Shown here: piece after piece, positions 53,599-64,000 of the stretch
Layout: each line of letters opens with the position of its first letter
How positions within the stretch are numbered: the stretch's first letter is position 1
NCBI GenBank assembly: GCA_964017065.1
Contig: OZ024789.1
Span: 8,188,191 to 8,252,190, forward strand
Length of the DNA stretch: 64,000 nucleotides
Reading direction: 5' to 3'
From: Haliclona indistincta
Lineage: Eukaryota > Porifera > Demospongiae > Haplosclerida > Chalinidae
Program-made: the position numbers and the translations under genes
Notes under the pieces: generated by a model
What the model saw: the letters and a program-made list of their open reading frames with translations, nothing else
Told to the model about the DNA's origin: nothing
Database searches by the model: none

Positions 53599-56500
53599 TT
53601 AAGAAAACATGATCTTCACAATAGTTGCCAACACCTTTGTGAAACAAGATGTTGCTTTGGGAAACTTTCCACCAAACATAGCAGTGAATATCTTTGGAAA
53701 GAAGAGGATCAACTGGAAAGCTGTGACAAAGATGAGGAATAGAGTCACCATTACTGCACTTGCTATTGATTCCTGCTCTCTCACTAGGAAGATGATCACA
53801 ATAGAAATGGCGAGCCATATAACGATTTCCATGACTGCCAGTAACTAGGCACCGAAGGTGCTTATGCCTCGGTGGAATGTTATGCATACATGCCTGTCTG
53901 ACTAAATATGCTGAACTGAAACACACAAGCAGTAAAGAAAGTCTGCTGTTGCTAGTTGAACACTATGCTATAGCTAGTGGCTGACAAATCTGACATGGTA
54001 TTCAATATTGGCAAGGAATATTTTACATAATATTATACTAGTGAGATGTAAGGTGTAGAGAAAAGAAAATAAAGATACACAGTAAAGTTAAACTGCAGCT
54101 GTTGTACCTTTCTGTACAGCAATCACAATGCTATTATAGTTATGCAATCAGAAGCCAATCAGTGCTGACCACTAATTCAACTGGGCGTGTCTATGTTGTT
54201 CAGGGCACAGCACGTACAATGAACGAGCGCCATAGCTTGCTTGCACTATTTCTTTAGACATACGATGTAACCTATCAGCTTCTAGGCAGTCAACTGTGGA
54301 TATTTTTGTCTACGGAGAACTCTAGATCGCCAGCAACAGCCACTAGATCGCGAGGTAAGCAAAGCTACGCCATAACTCTAGAACGCAGCTTCATATACAA
54401 GTCTGCCGTGCTGTTCTGAAGTAAAGGCGAACTCACTAGCTGTAAGGCAGCCAGCAGTAGACAATTTTGTCTTTACATCAGCAACTAGATCGCCAGCCGG
54501 CGATCGCAAGGTAAGCAATCACGCTATAACTCACGAACAGAGCCTTATAACCAAAATCCTTACAATTCATTTTCAAGCAAATATCGACTTTAGCTTGTGT
54601 TGCAACTTTCAGCGCTTAGTTTTCTGCGAGCGACGAGAAATCCTGCCGACAGACAGATACATACACAGATACATACATACATACATACATACATACATAC
54701 ACAGATACACAAACAGACTACCGTATGCCCCGTGGCTCCGCCCACCGAGGCATAACAAGTATACTTGACCAGTACTGTTGAAGTTCTTGATTTTTACCAT
54801 ACGGATACGAATAACCATATAGAACACTAATGTAAGAAGCACAGTAGTGTATACAGCTGCAACAATTAAGAAAGCACGATTGCTGGTTAGTTCAATTGTA
54901 GTGTGGATCTCAATCAATGGAAGATTGCCTCTGAAGAATTTATAGTAGTAAGAAGAAAGAGTAGGTGGTATCAGAACAACAAAAACAGCAAGAAGAATGT
55001 TAGGAATAACCGATAGTGAGAGAACTGCTAGAAAGAGTGGAAGAGTATTCCACTGTATACCGAGATCTTTGTTCCAACATTTGAAAATACGAAAAACTCG
55101 CAATAGTTTGATGAATAGAGTGATGAGTATTAGACTGATCCCGTTTATGATGAATATGAAATTAGCAATTGCCATTGCAGTAAATTTTTCAGGTGAGAGA
55201 ACAAAGCTACCTAATGTATTGAGTTGAATAGCAGCAGCACAAAACAGGTAGCATCCAGCAAACATGAGCAGGCTGAGTAAGGGACTGGTGGCCTTGATAA
55301 CCTTATGACGTCTGTAGCAGAGGTAAAGGATGAGTTGTATTGTAGTGAAGATGATGACACCACCAGTGAGAATGTACAGCACAATGGCCACAGGGAGAGG
55401 GATGAGAATGTACTCATACACTCGAGGTACTGTGTCACTTGGAAGATCGGTAGACTTCATATTGACATGAAAGTCAAACGGATGAAGAGGATTGTATATA
55501 CCAACTTGTTTATAAGTTTCATTGGCCAATATCCAGAACACTTCTATTGGAGTAGACACAGCACGATACTGATTGAACTCAATCCAACCACTATAGCTCC
55601 TTGAAATCTAAGATTCTTTAAATTCTTTTCAATCACAGCTGTAATCTCAGGCTGACCAATAGTGTAGTTATCAATGGAGTGGTTTCTGTTCTTTAGTTCT
55701 GAGAGAGACTTGTTCAAAGCCAGTGCTATAGCCCATACTTCATCATAGTTATGTGTCTCCATTATGATCGACTCGAAACTGATATTCTGTATCTGTTTCT
55801 TATACATGGTGAGGTACTTCATTTGGTATTCAAAAAAACTTATGTTTGAAACAAGATCAGCATGTTTAGCAACTTTCTTTTCTGAAAAAAGAAACAAGTG
55901 TCCACGAGCACTTTTAAAGAATAATGTAACATCTGTGTATTCTAATTTAAGCCATTTTGGATTTGTTCCAACATGTATCCATGTGTAGTGTGGGTAGATC
56001 AGTCCATGACGATAAGTGTATGATAGTAAAGCTTGTGCTTGGCGTAAATCAAGAAGTGTAACAATTACACCAGATTCCTTAGACTTAATATTTGAAATCA
56101 CTGTATCTAGATAATATGCTTTAGTTCCTCCAATTCCCAAACTGAACGCTACTGACTTGTTACCTGATTGTTTGATTTTTTGTTCTAAATCAGTAGCAAG
56201 CTCTGAATACAGTATAGAACCAGTATCGTAGACTATACCTACTCTTGTCCAGTTGAACTGATCCATTATGGCTAGTACTGTGTCAGAGTAGACAGTGGCT
56301 GCTCCTCTAAACCGCCACAAGTGAGGAAATTGATTGTAATGATTTTCAAATATTGGAGAAGACGCTCTGGACAATTGTATGAGGTCAAACCCTTCATGAC
56401 CAGCCACAGGAGATATTTTTGAAGTTTGTGATGCACAAATCAGTCCCATGACTGCAACAACAGGACGGCATGGTGGACTCACTGTGTGTTGAACCAATTT

Positions 56501-56776
56501 ACTCAGACCAATACCTGCTTCAGATGATGAGCAAATTTCTATCGTATCTCCGATCAGCTCAATATGATAGCCAGTAAGTATGTCACTGCGATTGTTGATC
56601 TCCTCTTGAGCAATAGTGGCTGCTAAAAAATAACGCTCAACAGATTCCTTGCTGTACATAGGCGACAATACCAACAGGTACAATGGCTTGGTGTCTCCAT
56701 TAGCCATATGGTTGGGACAATTAGTAGCATTTCCAACCTCTAACACGAGGAGGAGCAGTAGTGCCATAGGTGACAT
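53599..56776 (-). pseudogene. GABA-B-like class C GPCR, R5, broken by frameshift and transposon
   Basis: The receptor begins at ATG 56776 (signal peptide MSPMALLLLLVLEVGNATN) and is intact through most of the flytrap domain. Lesion 1: a 2-bp insertion near 55590-55596 (ACTATAGCTCC against ACTAGCTCC in paralogs) shifts the frame just after RFQGA. The reading resumes at 55559 with STPIEVFW through TM1-TM5. Lesion 2: a 0.9-kb HINE-like element (53845-54755) splits TM6. The C-terminal piece continues at 53599-53832 (MEIVIWLAISIV to TIVKIMFS). The end of the flytrap domain (NPLHPFDFHVN) matches the divergent R7 rather than R2, another sign of mosaicism. A TATA-like box lies at 56817-56823. Confidence 0.88.
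53845..54755 (-). mobile_element. Helentron/HINE-like element, copy 3, inserted in R5
   Basis: 911 bp. On the minus strand it starts TTATGCCTCGGTGGGCGGAG and ends with hairpin GCACC-TTC-GGTGC and CTAG. Removing 53845-54755 restores GCCAGTAA+CAAGTATAC, the same as the intact R2 sequence, so there is no target duplication. A (TACA)n/(GATA)n tetranucleotide tract lies at about 54656-54716. It is the only copy whose insertion site can be checked against a paralog. Confidence 0.7.
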
Positions 56777-56816
56777 TTCTGATTCTGATCCAAATGATGC
56801 TTTGGAATAATTTTTT

Positions 56817-56823
56817 ATTTATA
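56817..56823 (-). promoter_or_regulatory. TATA-like box of R5
   Basis: TATAAAT, 5' end 47 nt from ATG 56776; retained although the gene is broken. Confidence 0.45.
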
Positions 56824-57164
56824 ATCAATGTATGGTGTAAATTTTAAATCACACCTTGCCAAGTGCAAATTGGACATAAAGAGTGTGCCCACATACATTA
56901 TCATAGCATCAAGGTCTTGCATTGGAGGTGTGGCTCATGTGTTCAGAAGTAAGTAAATATAACAGTCGAAGTACAGTCTCAGTCAAAATATAGTATTCTT
57001 CTTAGTTCTTTCATAAAAGTCAACCATTGTGTTATTGACAAGCCAGTGCCTCCTAAATAGAGTGAGCGCCATCTTCAAAGTGTCTCCTGTGTTCAAAAAC
57101 TTAAACTCTATTGTTTAGACGAGAGCCGTATATTGTATGCACAATTATGACCATAAATGTGTTG

Positions 57165-57586
57165 TGCGCAAACTATGGATCGGGACAATCCATGGATTGT
57201 CTGCTCAATCCATGGCTCATCCCTAATAATCCTTCTCTGAAGAGAACATCAACGAAAACACTGCATGCCACTGTGATTCAGTGGATCGCCATTGTCTTCG
57301 CCAGCCGAAAGGTAAGCCACGCCGGATTTCCTTTCTCTCGACTGATCACCTTGCTCCGTTTCTTCTTCTTTTGCGCAAACGATTTTGTGATGTAGTCCTC
57401 CAGCGAAGGCGGCGGTTTTTCTGTCAAACATGCATGACGACTTCACTGCCGAACGCTTGACACATGTGTGATTGCGCAATCCATGGATCGCGCAAGTGCA
57501 TGCAATCCATGGATTGCCCGCGCAAGGCACGTATCCATACTTTGAGCAGCCCAATCCATGGGTTGTCTCGATCCATGGTTTGCGCA
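57165..57586. mobile_element. Palindrome-rich MITE with CAATCCATGGATTG units
   Basis: Ends TGCGCAAACTATGGATCG (left) and, inverted from the right, TGCGCAAACCATGGATCG are inverted repeats extending about 45 bp with several differences. The 14-bp palindrome CAATCCATGGATTG or close variants occurs five times (about 57187, 57207, 57477, 57503, 57550). It has no coding capacity. Flanking duplication is not clear. Confidence 0.65.
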
Positions 57587-57979
57587 TATCAAATACACTA
57601 ATAATAATATTATTATTATAATTTGTATCTATGTCTTAACTCCTAGCATACAGGATGGAGGCCGTTAACAAATCATTCTGCAGGATATGGGGTATGCCTA
57701 CAGTGAGCACAGAACTGAGTACGGGCTGCTTTTTCGTCTAAAATAAACACAGTTGGTCTTCTTTCAAAGCAGCTATAGCCAGGAGAGAAGTTTGATGGGA
57801 TAATGGGAGAAGTTTGGTTTTTGTAATTTAATTTGCTGAAAAAATAATGTTTGAGACAACCTTTCAAAAATTATTATTGGCTTATGCATTCAAGATCAAC
57901 GTGTATCGAAACCAAAGCATTCTTCCAACCAGCCCTCTCTGTCAATTCCTATAGATTTTTCATGCCAGATTGCTGTTTG
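57587..57979. other. Unassigned intergenic sequence
   Basis: No recognisable feature. Confidence 0.5.
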
Positions 57980-58334
57980 AATGTGCAAACCAATCCCATG
58001 ACTGCAACAACAGGATGGCATGGTGGACTCACTGTGTGTTGAACCAATTTACTCAGACCAATACCTGCTTCAGATGATGAGCAAATTTCTATCGTCTCTC
58101 CGATCAGCTCAATATGATAGCCAGGAAAGATGTCACTGTGATTGTTAATCTCCTCTTGAGCAATAGTGGCTGCTAAATAATTACGCTCAACAGATTCCTT
58201 GCTGTATACAGGCGACAATACCAGCAGGTACAATGGCTTGGTGTCTCCATTACTTTAGCCATATGGGTGAGACAATAATTAGTAGCAATTCCAACCTCTA
58301 GTACAAGGAGGAGCAGTAGTGCAATAGGTGACAT
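57980..58334 (-). pseudogene. Receptor N-terminal fragment R6
   Basis: From ATG 58334 (signal peptide MSPIALLLLLVLEVGIATN) to about 57980, equivalent to the first 125 residues of R2. A small insertion near 58250 (GCTAAAGTAATGG against GCTAATGG) shifts the frame, so the flytrap part reads from 58233 in another frame (MYLLVLSPVYSKESVERN to VAVMGLVC). Everything after that is missing. The type B upstream flank is present at about 58380-58570. Confidence 0.8.
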
Positions 58335-58585
58335 TTTTAATTCTGATCTTTTTTATTAGATTGGATTTATAATCAATGTATGGTGTAAATTTTATATCAC
58401 ACCTTGCCAAGTGCAAATTGGACATAAAGAGTGTGTCCACATACATTACCATAGCATCAAGGTTTTGCATTGGAGGTGTGGCTCATGTGTTCAGACAGCA
58501 CGAGTAAGCTGAGTATAAGGGCCTTTTGTATATAGCTTTATGTCTATATCAATGACTATATAGTATGACACTTAAATACATTAAA

Positions 58586-59410
58586 TGCCTCACAGAAGGT
58601 CGCTGGTAGAGTCAGGACACCTGTGCACTAAGCAGTGTCTAGCTGCCTCATAGAGGGTCACTGATAGAGCCAGAACACCTGTGCACTAAGCAGTGTCTAG
58701 CTGCCTCATAGAGGGTCACTGGTAGAGCCAGAACACCTGTGCACGAAGCAGTGTCTAGCTGCCTCACAGAGGGTAACTGGTAGAGCCAGAACACCTGTGC
58801 ACTAAGCAGTGTCTAGCTGCCTCATAGAGGGTCACTGGTAGAGCCAGAACACCTGTGCACTAAGCAGTGTCTAGCTGCCTCACAGAGGGTCACTGGTAGA
58901 GCCAGAACACCTGTGCACTAAGCAGTGTCTAGCTGCCTCACAGAGGGGAGCCAGAACACCTGTGCACTAAGCAGTGTCTAGCTGCCTCATAGAGGGTCAC
59001 TGGTAGAGCCAGAACACCTGTGCACTAAGCAGTGTCTATAGCTGCCTCACAGAGGGTCACTGGTAGAGCCAGAACACCTGTGCACTAAGCAGTGTCTAGC
59101 TGCCTCACAAAGGGTTACTGGTAGAGCCAGAACACCTGTGCACTAAGCAGTGTCTAGCTGCCTCATAGAGGGTCACTGGTAGAGCCAGAACACCTGTGCA
59201 CTAAGCAGTGTCTAGCTGCCTCACAGAGGGTCACTGGTAGAGCCAGAACACCTGTGCACTAAGCAGTGTCTAGCTGCCTCACAGAGGGTTACTGGTAGAG
59301 CCAGAACACCTGTGCACTAAGCAGTGTCTAGCTGCCTCGCAGAGGGTAACTGGTAGAGCCAGAACACCTGTGCACTAAGCAGTGTCTAGCTGCCTCACAG
59401 AGGGTAACTG
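58586..59410. repeat. 58-bp minisatellite
   Basis: About 14 copies of a 58-bp unit containing GGGTCACTGGTAGAGCCAGA and CACCTGTGCACTAAGCAG; one copy near 58947 has lost about 13 bp. Read inverted, the unit shares CTGCTTAGTGCACAGGTG with the SINE body (4995-5012) and CTACCAGTGACCCTCT with the 54-bp minisatellite at 13553-14918. Confidence 0.95.
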
Positions 59411-60684
59411 CCAAAGTCTGAAGCCCGTATTATTATAGTTACAAATTATCTGATGCGGGAAGAAACAGGACTGAAGTGGGGCTGATGTTGACATTGGTGT
59501 TGGAGCTCCGCTTTCTAGCGATCAGTTGCTCGATCCATGCCTGTTGCTCTGAGGAGAACGGTAGGGGATCGGTAGGAATTGTTAATTGTTCCATTTTGTT
59601 TTGCATGGAATACCGTAAACGTAATTTTTGCGGTGTTAATATTTTGCAAATTTGTTCTTAGATTCAGTAATTTTGAGTTTTGGGCATTGCATAGATAAAT
59701 TGGTAAATTTCGCGATTGAACAGCACTCGCGAAATTGGTGAAAATGTCTACGCTTACATAAGGCTACAGCTACTGGATTGCTCTTCACAGTAAGCACTTA
59801 CAATATTCGAGTCACAAAGCAGAAATTTAAAGATGTCTATAGTTAGTAGATGAACAAAATTCGCAGACCAAACCTTTCATTGAAATCATTGGGAGCTAGA
59901 ATTGCATGTGCATCCCATCTCCAGTGACAGACCACTCAGGTTATACCCTGAATAACAATAAATAAACACTCCCAATGCGAATCAATTTTCATTGATAGTG
60001 AACGGCCGGTTTACCATTTAATAGGTGGCTTTGGACTAATATGGCAAAAAGCAGTTCTGATGCTACATTTTCCCAATATTGACCTTTCTATAAATACATT
60101 TACACATTATTTTGAACTCACCACACAAATACAATCATGCTCACGGCAAAACCATTTTTTTATACAAGTTTGTACATAGCCTAAGACAGGGAATGAATGA
60201 GCAGATACAGGGTTAACCATATAACATACACATTATCATCATGGTGAGAGCTGACCGGAGCTGACTTAGTTAATTCTCCAATCTACCCCGCTGCTGTTCA
60301 ACTTAGCTACAAATTATGACCCTTTCTTTGAGCCGAAGAAAAACCAACACGCAACGCTCGCCCACACGTGCTTTTCGACCACGCCTACTCAAACGGCTGC
60401 GCTGCATGCAGGGGAGGGGCTGGAGCTATTGCTGCAAGCATGCTTCATATAGCGCATCATCTATGATGCAAGGAAGTACGTGTGCGACTATTTCGCAAAT
60501 GGATGATCTCTGAAAAAAAGATAGCATTTAATCAAATTCTACAACACTGACAAAAGAATGGGGAAACACATTGCAAGCAATGAACACAAGCTACGTTACT
60601 GAACACAAGCTACGCTACTGAACACAAGATACATTTTACAAGAGAAGAATCATTATAGTCTTCATTGTATCAATTTTCTGTACA
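59411..60684. other. Intergenic region downstream of R7
   Basis: Mostly unique sequence. 60568-60680 contains three GAACACAAGCTACG-type repeats and matches 48440-48540 near R4. A possible MITE remnant lies around 59611-59760 (TACCGTAAACG, GCGAAAT). No gene was seen. Confidence 0.5.
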
Positions 60685-62964
60685 TCACGAAAAAACAGTC
60701 TGTGAAAAGAATGACTGCAACTTTTCAGGATAATACATGTACTTTGCTTGAGAAAACTTTCCATCACACACAGCAGTGAGTATCTTGGGAAGGAAGAGGA
60801 TCAACTGGCAAGCTGTAACAAAGATGAGGAATAAAGTCACCATTACTGCATTTGCTATTGGTTCTTGCTCTCTCACTAGGAAGATGATGACAATGGAAAC
60901 GGCGAGACAAATGGCAATTACTAGGACAGCCAGCAACAAGTACACTTGACCAGAGCTCTTAAAGTTCTTCATCTTTATTTTGCGACTACGAATGCCCAAA
61001 TATAGCACGAATGTGAGAAACACAATAGTGTATGAAGAAGCCAGACCAATGAAAGCATAATTACTGGTTGGTTCAATTCTAGTGTGGATCTCAATCAATG
61101 GAAGATTGCCTCTGAAGAATTTATAGTAGTAAGAAGAGAGAGTAGGCAGTTTAAGACCAATAAGAATAGCCAGACCAATGTTGGGAATAACCGATAGTGA
61201 AAGGATTGTAACCAAAAGTGAGAGGTTGCTCCACTGTTTACCGAGCTCTTTGCTCCAGCATGTGAAAATGCGATAGACTCGCAATAGTTTGATGAATAGA
61301 GTGATGAGTATTAGACTGATCCCGTTTGCAACAAGTATGAAATTAGCAATTGCCATTCCAGTAAATGTTTCAGGTGAGAGAACAAAGCTACCTAATGTAT
61401 TGAGTTGAATAGCAGCAGCACAAAACAGGTAGCATCCAACAAACATGAGCAGGCTGAGTAAGGGACTGGTGGCCTTGATAACCTTATGACGTCTGTAGCA
61501 GAGGTAAAGGATGAGTTGTATTGTATTGAAGATGATGACACCACCAGTGAGAATGTACAGCACAATGGCCACAGGGAGAGGGATGAGAATGTACTCATAC
61601 ACTCGAGGTACTGCGTCACTTGGAAGATCGGTAGACTTAATATTGACATGAAAGTCAAACGGATGAAGAGGATTGTACATACCAACTAGTCTGTAAGTTT
61701 CATTGGCCAACATCCAGAACACTTCTATTGGAGTAGACACAGCACGATACTGATTGAACTCAATCCAACCACTAGCTCCTTGAAACTTCAGATTCTTCAA
61801 ATTGTTTTCAATCACAGCAGTAATCTCAGGCTGTCCAATAGTGTAGTTATCAATGGAGAGGTTTCTGTTCTTTAGTTCTGGGAGAGAATTGTTCAAAGCC
61901 AGTGCTATAGCCCATACTTGATCATAGTAGTTGGTTTCTATTGAAATAAATTGAGAGCTAATATTAAACAGTGGTTGTAGTTGTTTCTCGTACAATGCTC
62001 GGAACTTGGCTGAATATTGAGAAAATGTTTGATTTGAGAAGAGATAAGTATCTCTAGATACTGTAGTTTTTACGTAAAGAAAGATATGCCCATTAGCTAA
62101 TTTAATATAATTTGTTTTGCCATGTACCAAAATGAACCAAAATGGATTAATTACATGTATCCATGTATAGTGTGGGTAGATCAGGCCATGACGAGAAGTG
62201 TATGATAGTAAAGCACCAGACTGTTGTATGAAAAGAAGATTAACAAGTAAACTTGTTTCTGTAGACTTGATGTTTGAAATCACGGCATCTAGATAATATG
62301 CTTTAGTTCCTCTTATTCCCAAGCTGAATGTTACTGACTTGTTGCCTGATTGTTTGATTCTTTGTTCTATATCTTTAGCAAGCTCTGAGTACAAAGATGA
62401 ATCAACACTGTAGACTATACCTACTCTTGTCCAGTTGAACTGATTCATTATGGCTAGTACTGTGTCAGAGTAGACAGTGGCAGCTGTACTAAACCGCCAC
62501 AAGTGAGGAAAACGATTGTTTTGAGTTTCAAAGATTAGAGAAGAGGCTTTGGACAATTGTATGAGGTCAAATCCTTTATGACCAGCCACAGGAGACAGTA
62601 ATGCAGTTTGTGATGAACACTCCAGTCCCATGACTGCAACAACAGGACGGCATGGTGGACTCAATGTGTTTTTTACCAGGACATTCAGACCAATTCCTGC
62701 TTCAGTTGATGAGCAAACATCAATTCTCTCTTTAATCAGCTCAATATGATAGCCAGGAAGGATATCACTGCGACTGTTGATCTCTTTTCGAGCTATATAG
62801 GCACCTAGCATAGCAATTTCCACTTCAGTGTAATTTGGCAATAATACCAGCAGGTGCAATGGCCTAGTGTCCTTGTTAGTAGTAGAGTTCACGGTAAATC
62901 CAAGTTGAAAACTTGTTAGAAGAATAATAAGCGGCACTGTCAGCTGGAACCACAGGACACCCAT
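60685..62964 (-). CDS. GABA-B-like class C GPCR, R7 (759 aa, intronless, divergent)
   Basis: Signal peptide MGVLWFQLTVPLIILLTSF, Venus-flytrap domain (about 30-450), seven TM segments, and a short tail ending FFSQTVFS. It is the most divergent intact member. The flytrap segment around 280-345 (INPFWFILVHGKTNYI, FSNQTFSQYSAKFRALY) and the TM5/ICL3 region (LYLGIRSRKIKMKNF) differ strongly from R1-R4, yet DLPSDAVPRVYEYILIPLP through TM3 is nearly identical down to the nucleotide. There is no TATAAAT at the usual spacing and neither flank A nor B, so its promoter differs. The frame is intact. The ligand is unknown. Confidence 0.87.
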   Translation of the reverse strand: MGVLWFQLTVPLIILLTSFQLGFTVNSTTNKDTRPLHLLVLLPNYTEVEIAMLGAYIARKEINSRSDILPGYHIELIKERIDVCSSTEAGIGLNVLVKNTLSPPCRPVVAVMGLECSSQTALLSPVAGHKGFDLIQLSKASSLIFETQNNRFPHLWRFSTAATVYSDTVLAIMNQFNWTRVGIVYSVDSSLYSELAKDIEQRIKQSGNKSVTFSLGIRGTKAYYLDAVISNIKSTETSLLVNLLFIQQSGALLSYTSRHGLIYPHYTWIHVINPFWFILVHGKTNYIKLANGHIFLYVKTTVSRDTYLFSNQTFSQYSAKFRALYEKQLQPLFNISSQFISIETNYYDQVWAIALALNNSLPELKNRNLSIDNYTIGQPEITAVIENNLKNLKFQGASGWIEFNQYRAVSTPIEVFWMLANETYRLVGMYNPLHPFDFHVNIKSTDLPSDAVPRVYEYILIPLPVAIVLYILTGGVIIFNTIQLILYLCYRRHKVIKATSPLLSLLMFVGCYLFCAAAIQLNTLGSFVLSPETFTGMAIANFILVANGISLILITLFIKLLRVYRIFTCWSKELGKQWSNLSLLVTILSLSVIPNIGLAILIGLKLPTLSSYYYKFFRGNLPLIEIHTRIEPTSNYAFIGLASSYTIVFLTFVLYLGIRSRKIKMKNFKSSGQVYLLLAVLVIAICLAVSIVIIFLVREQEPIANAVMVTLFLIFVTACQLILFLPKILTAVCDGKFSQAKYMYYPEKLQSFFSQTVFS

Positions 62965-63436
62965 TTTGACTGATAATAGCGATTTGGAAGGATTGGTGAG
63001 TTATTTTATTCCATACAAACGTTGCATGATCAAAGCATTTGTGATAAAACCATACAAGAGGTGAATTCTTGTTTGCTGTAGTGCTAATAGTGAAACTTTG
63101 GTGACAATTATGAGGTATGCCTTCAAGTATCTGTGTTTCGTGTTTGCTACTGTTTATGTGATGAAAATTTTAAACTACCTTAAAAACTATTTCAAAAGTG
63201 TCTGTTGCTAGCTCTTTTGTTACAGTATTAGATTGCTCAGTTAAAAGTTCAATTGATCACTTACGATGTAAAAGCTATATCCTATTTATAGCTACTAGTT
63301 TCGATCAAAAATGACTAGCACCAATACATTGCGGTGGAGGCTGCATACAATACTCTATGTACTTACTAAGAAATAACGATAAAAAAATGCAATGATGATT
63401 CTAACACTTTTGTGTAGCAACACACTTGTGATAGCT
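62965..63436. other. Upstream region of R7
   Basis: AT-rich. Neither flank A nor flank B of the other receptors is present, and no clear promoter motif was seen. Confidence 0.5.
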
Positions 63437-63670
63437 TAACTGGAAGCTGTGACAAAGATGAGGAATAGAGTCACTACTACTACGTAGCTGCATTTGCTAT
63501 TGATTCCTGCTCTCTCATTAGTTATAGGAAGATGATGTCATTAAAAATGGCAAGTCATGAAGAACATGCTACATTGAGCACTGAGTACCTATAACTGTTG
63601 AACTTATTGATTTTTTATGACAGACATGAATACAAAATAATAATAACACTAATGTAAGAAGCACAGTTAT
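63437..63670 (-). pseudogene. Heavily decayed receptor C-terminal relic
   Basis: Blocks such as GAAGCTGTGACAAAGATGAG, CTATTGATTCCTGCTCTCTC and CACTAATGTAAGAAGCACAG match receptor TM5-TM7 coding sequence in order (minus strand), separated by insertions and deletions. No usable frame. It shows the cluster once extended further right. Confidence 0.7.
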
Positions 63671-64000
63671 GGAGCTGGTTTAGTGTGGATTATGATATAA
63701 TAGTAGCTAGGTGCTGTTGTACTGAAGTTATATTATTACAAGCTCACTGCAGCATCACATTTAATGAAGCCAAGCAACCAGGTTTCAAGTGATATGTTAA
63801 GTTCATTTTGATTTATGTGCATAATTGTAGCCGCTCTAAGTAAATGGTGCACAATAAGGGAAGCCATCATGAGTCAGCAACTAGAATATTAATGTCAATG
63901 CCCATCATAAAACATCACACTACTCATGCAGTGTTCATGGTTGTCTTGACAGAAAAAGAATTGACATTTTCAATATCATTCTTAATAACACAATAAACAC
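63671..64000. other. Right edge of window
   Basis: AT-rich, no recognised feature. Confidence 0.5.

Noticed and set aside
53845..54755. TTA target duplication for the HINE-like element in R5
   Set aside because: TTA does occur on both sides of this copy, but TTA is part of the conserved start in all three copies and the other copies do not show it on the 3' side.

Overview
The window is eukaryotic nuclear DNA from an early-branching animal, most likely a sponge (inference). The evidence is spliced genes with GT-AG introns, metazoan-type TBK1/IKK-epsilon kinases and a PRD-type homeobox gene, together with a local expansion of class C (GABA-B-like) receptors, short introns and many small non-autonomous transposons. 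No prokaryotic or organellar features were seen. Exon structures below were assembled by hand from splice signals, reading phase and homology; none was tested with RNA data.

Layout. (1) 147-20873, + strand: two tandem, head-to-tail TBK1/IKBKE-like kinase genes (751 and 744 aa) with the same 24-exon architecture, about 180 bp apart, with kappaB-like motifs just upstream of each. Their introns are loaded with minisatellites, CT/GA tracts, a tRNA-derived SINE and several MITEs. (2) 21101-24158, - strand: a four-exon PRD-like homeobox gene (451 aa), convergent with the second kinase and divergent (about 250 bp apart) from (3) 24409-34287, + strand: GMPPB, mannose-1-phosphate guanylyltransferase beta (10 exons, 359 aa), whose 5.8-kb intron 4 holds a C-rich 22-bp minisatellite and an antisense ankyrin-repeat relic. 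(4) 34.4-64 kb, - strand: a cluster of intronless GABA-B-like receptor genes: five intact copies (37128, 40047, 45797, 49585, 60685), one copy broken by a frameshift and a transposon (53599-56776), N- and C-terminal fragments, and decayed 3' relics.

The kinases would act in innate-immune/stress signalling, GMPPB makes GDP-mannose for glycosylation, the homeobox protein is a transcription factor, and the receptors would sit at the plasma membrane sensing small ligands. I see no reason to think the four loci work as one pathway. The receptor cluster is the most dynamic part: it shows segmental duplication, mosaic 5' ends, a nearly invariant TM1-TM3 coding block suggestive of gene conversion, loss of the usual class C TM3-ECL2 cysteines, and transposon insertions whose empty sites can be read from paralogous copies in the same window.
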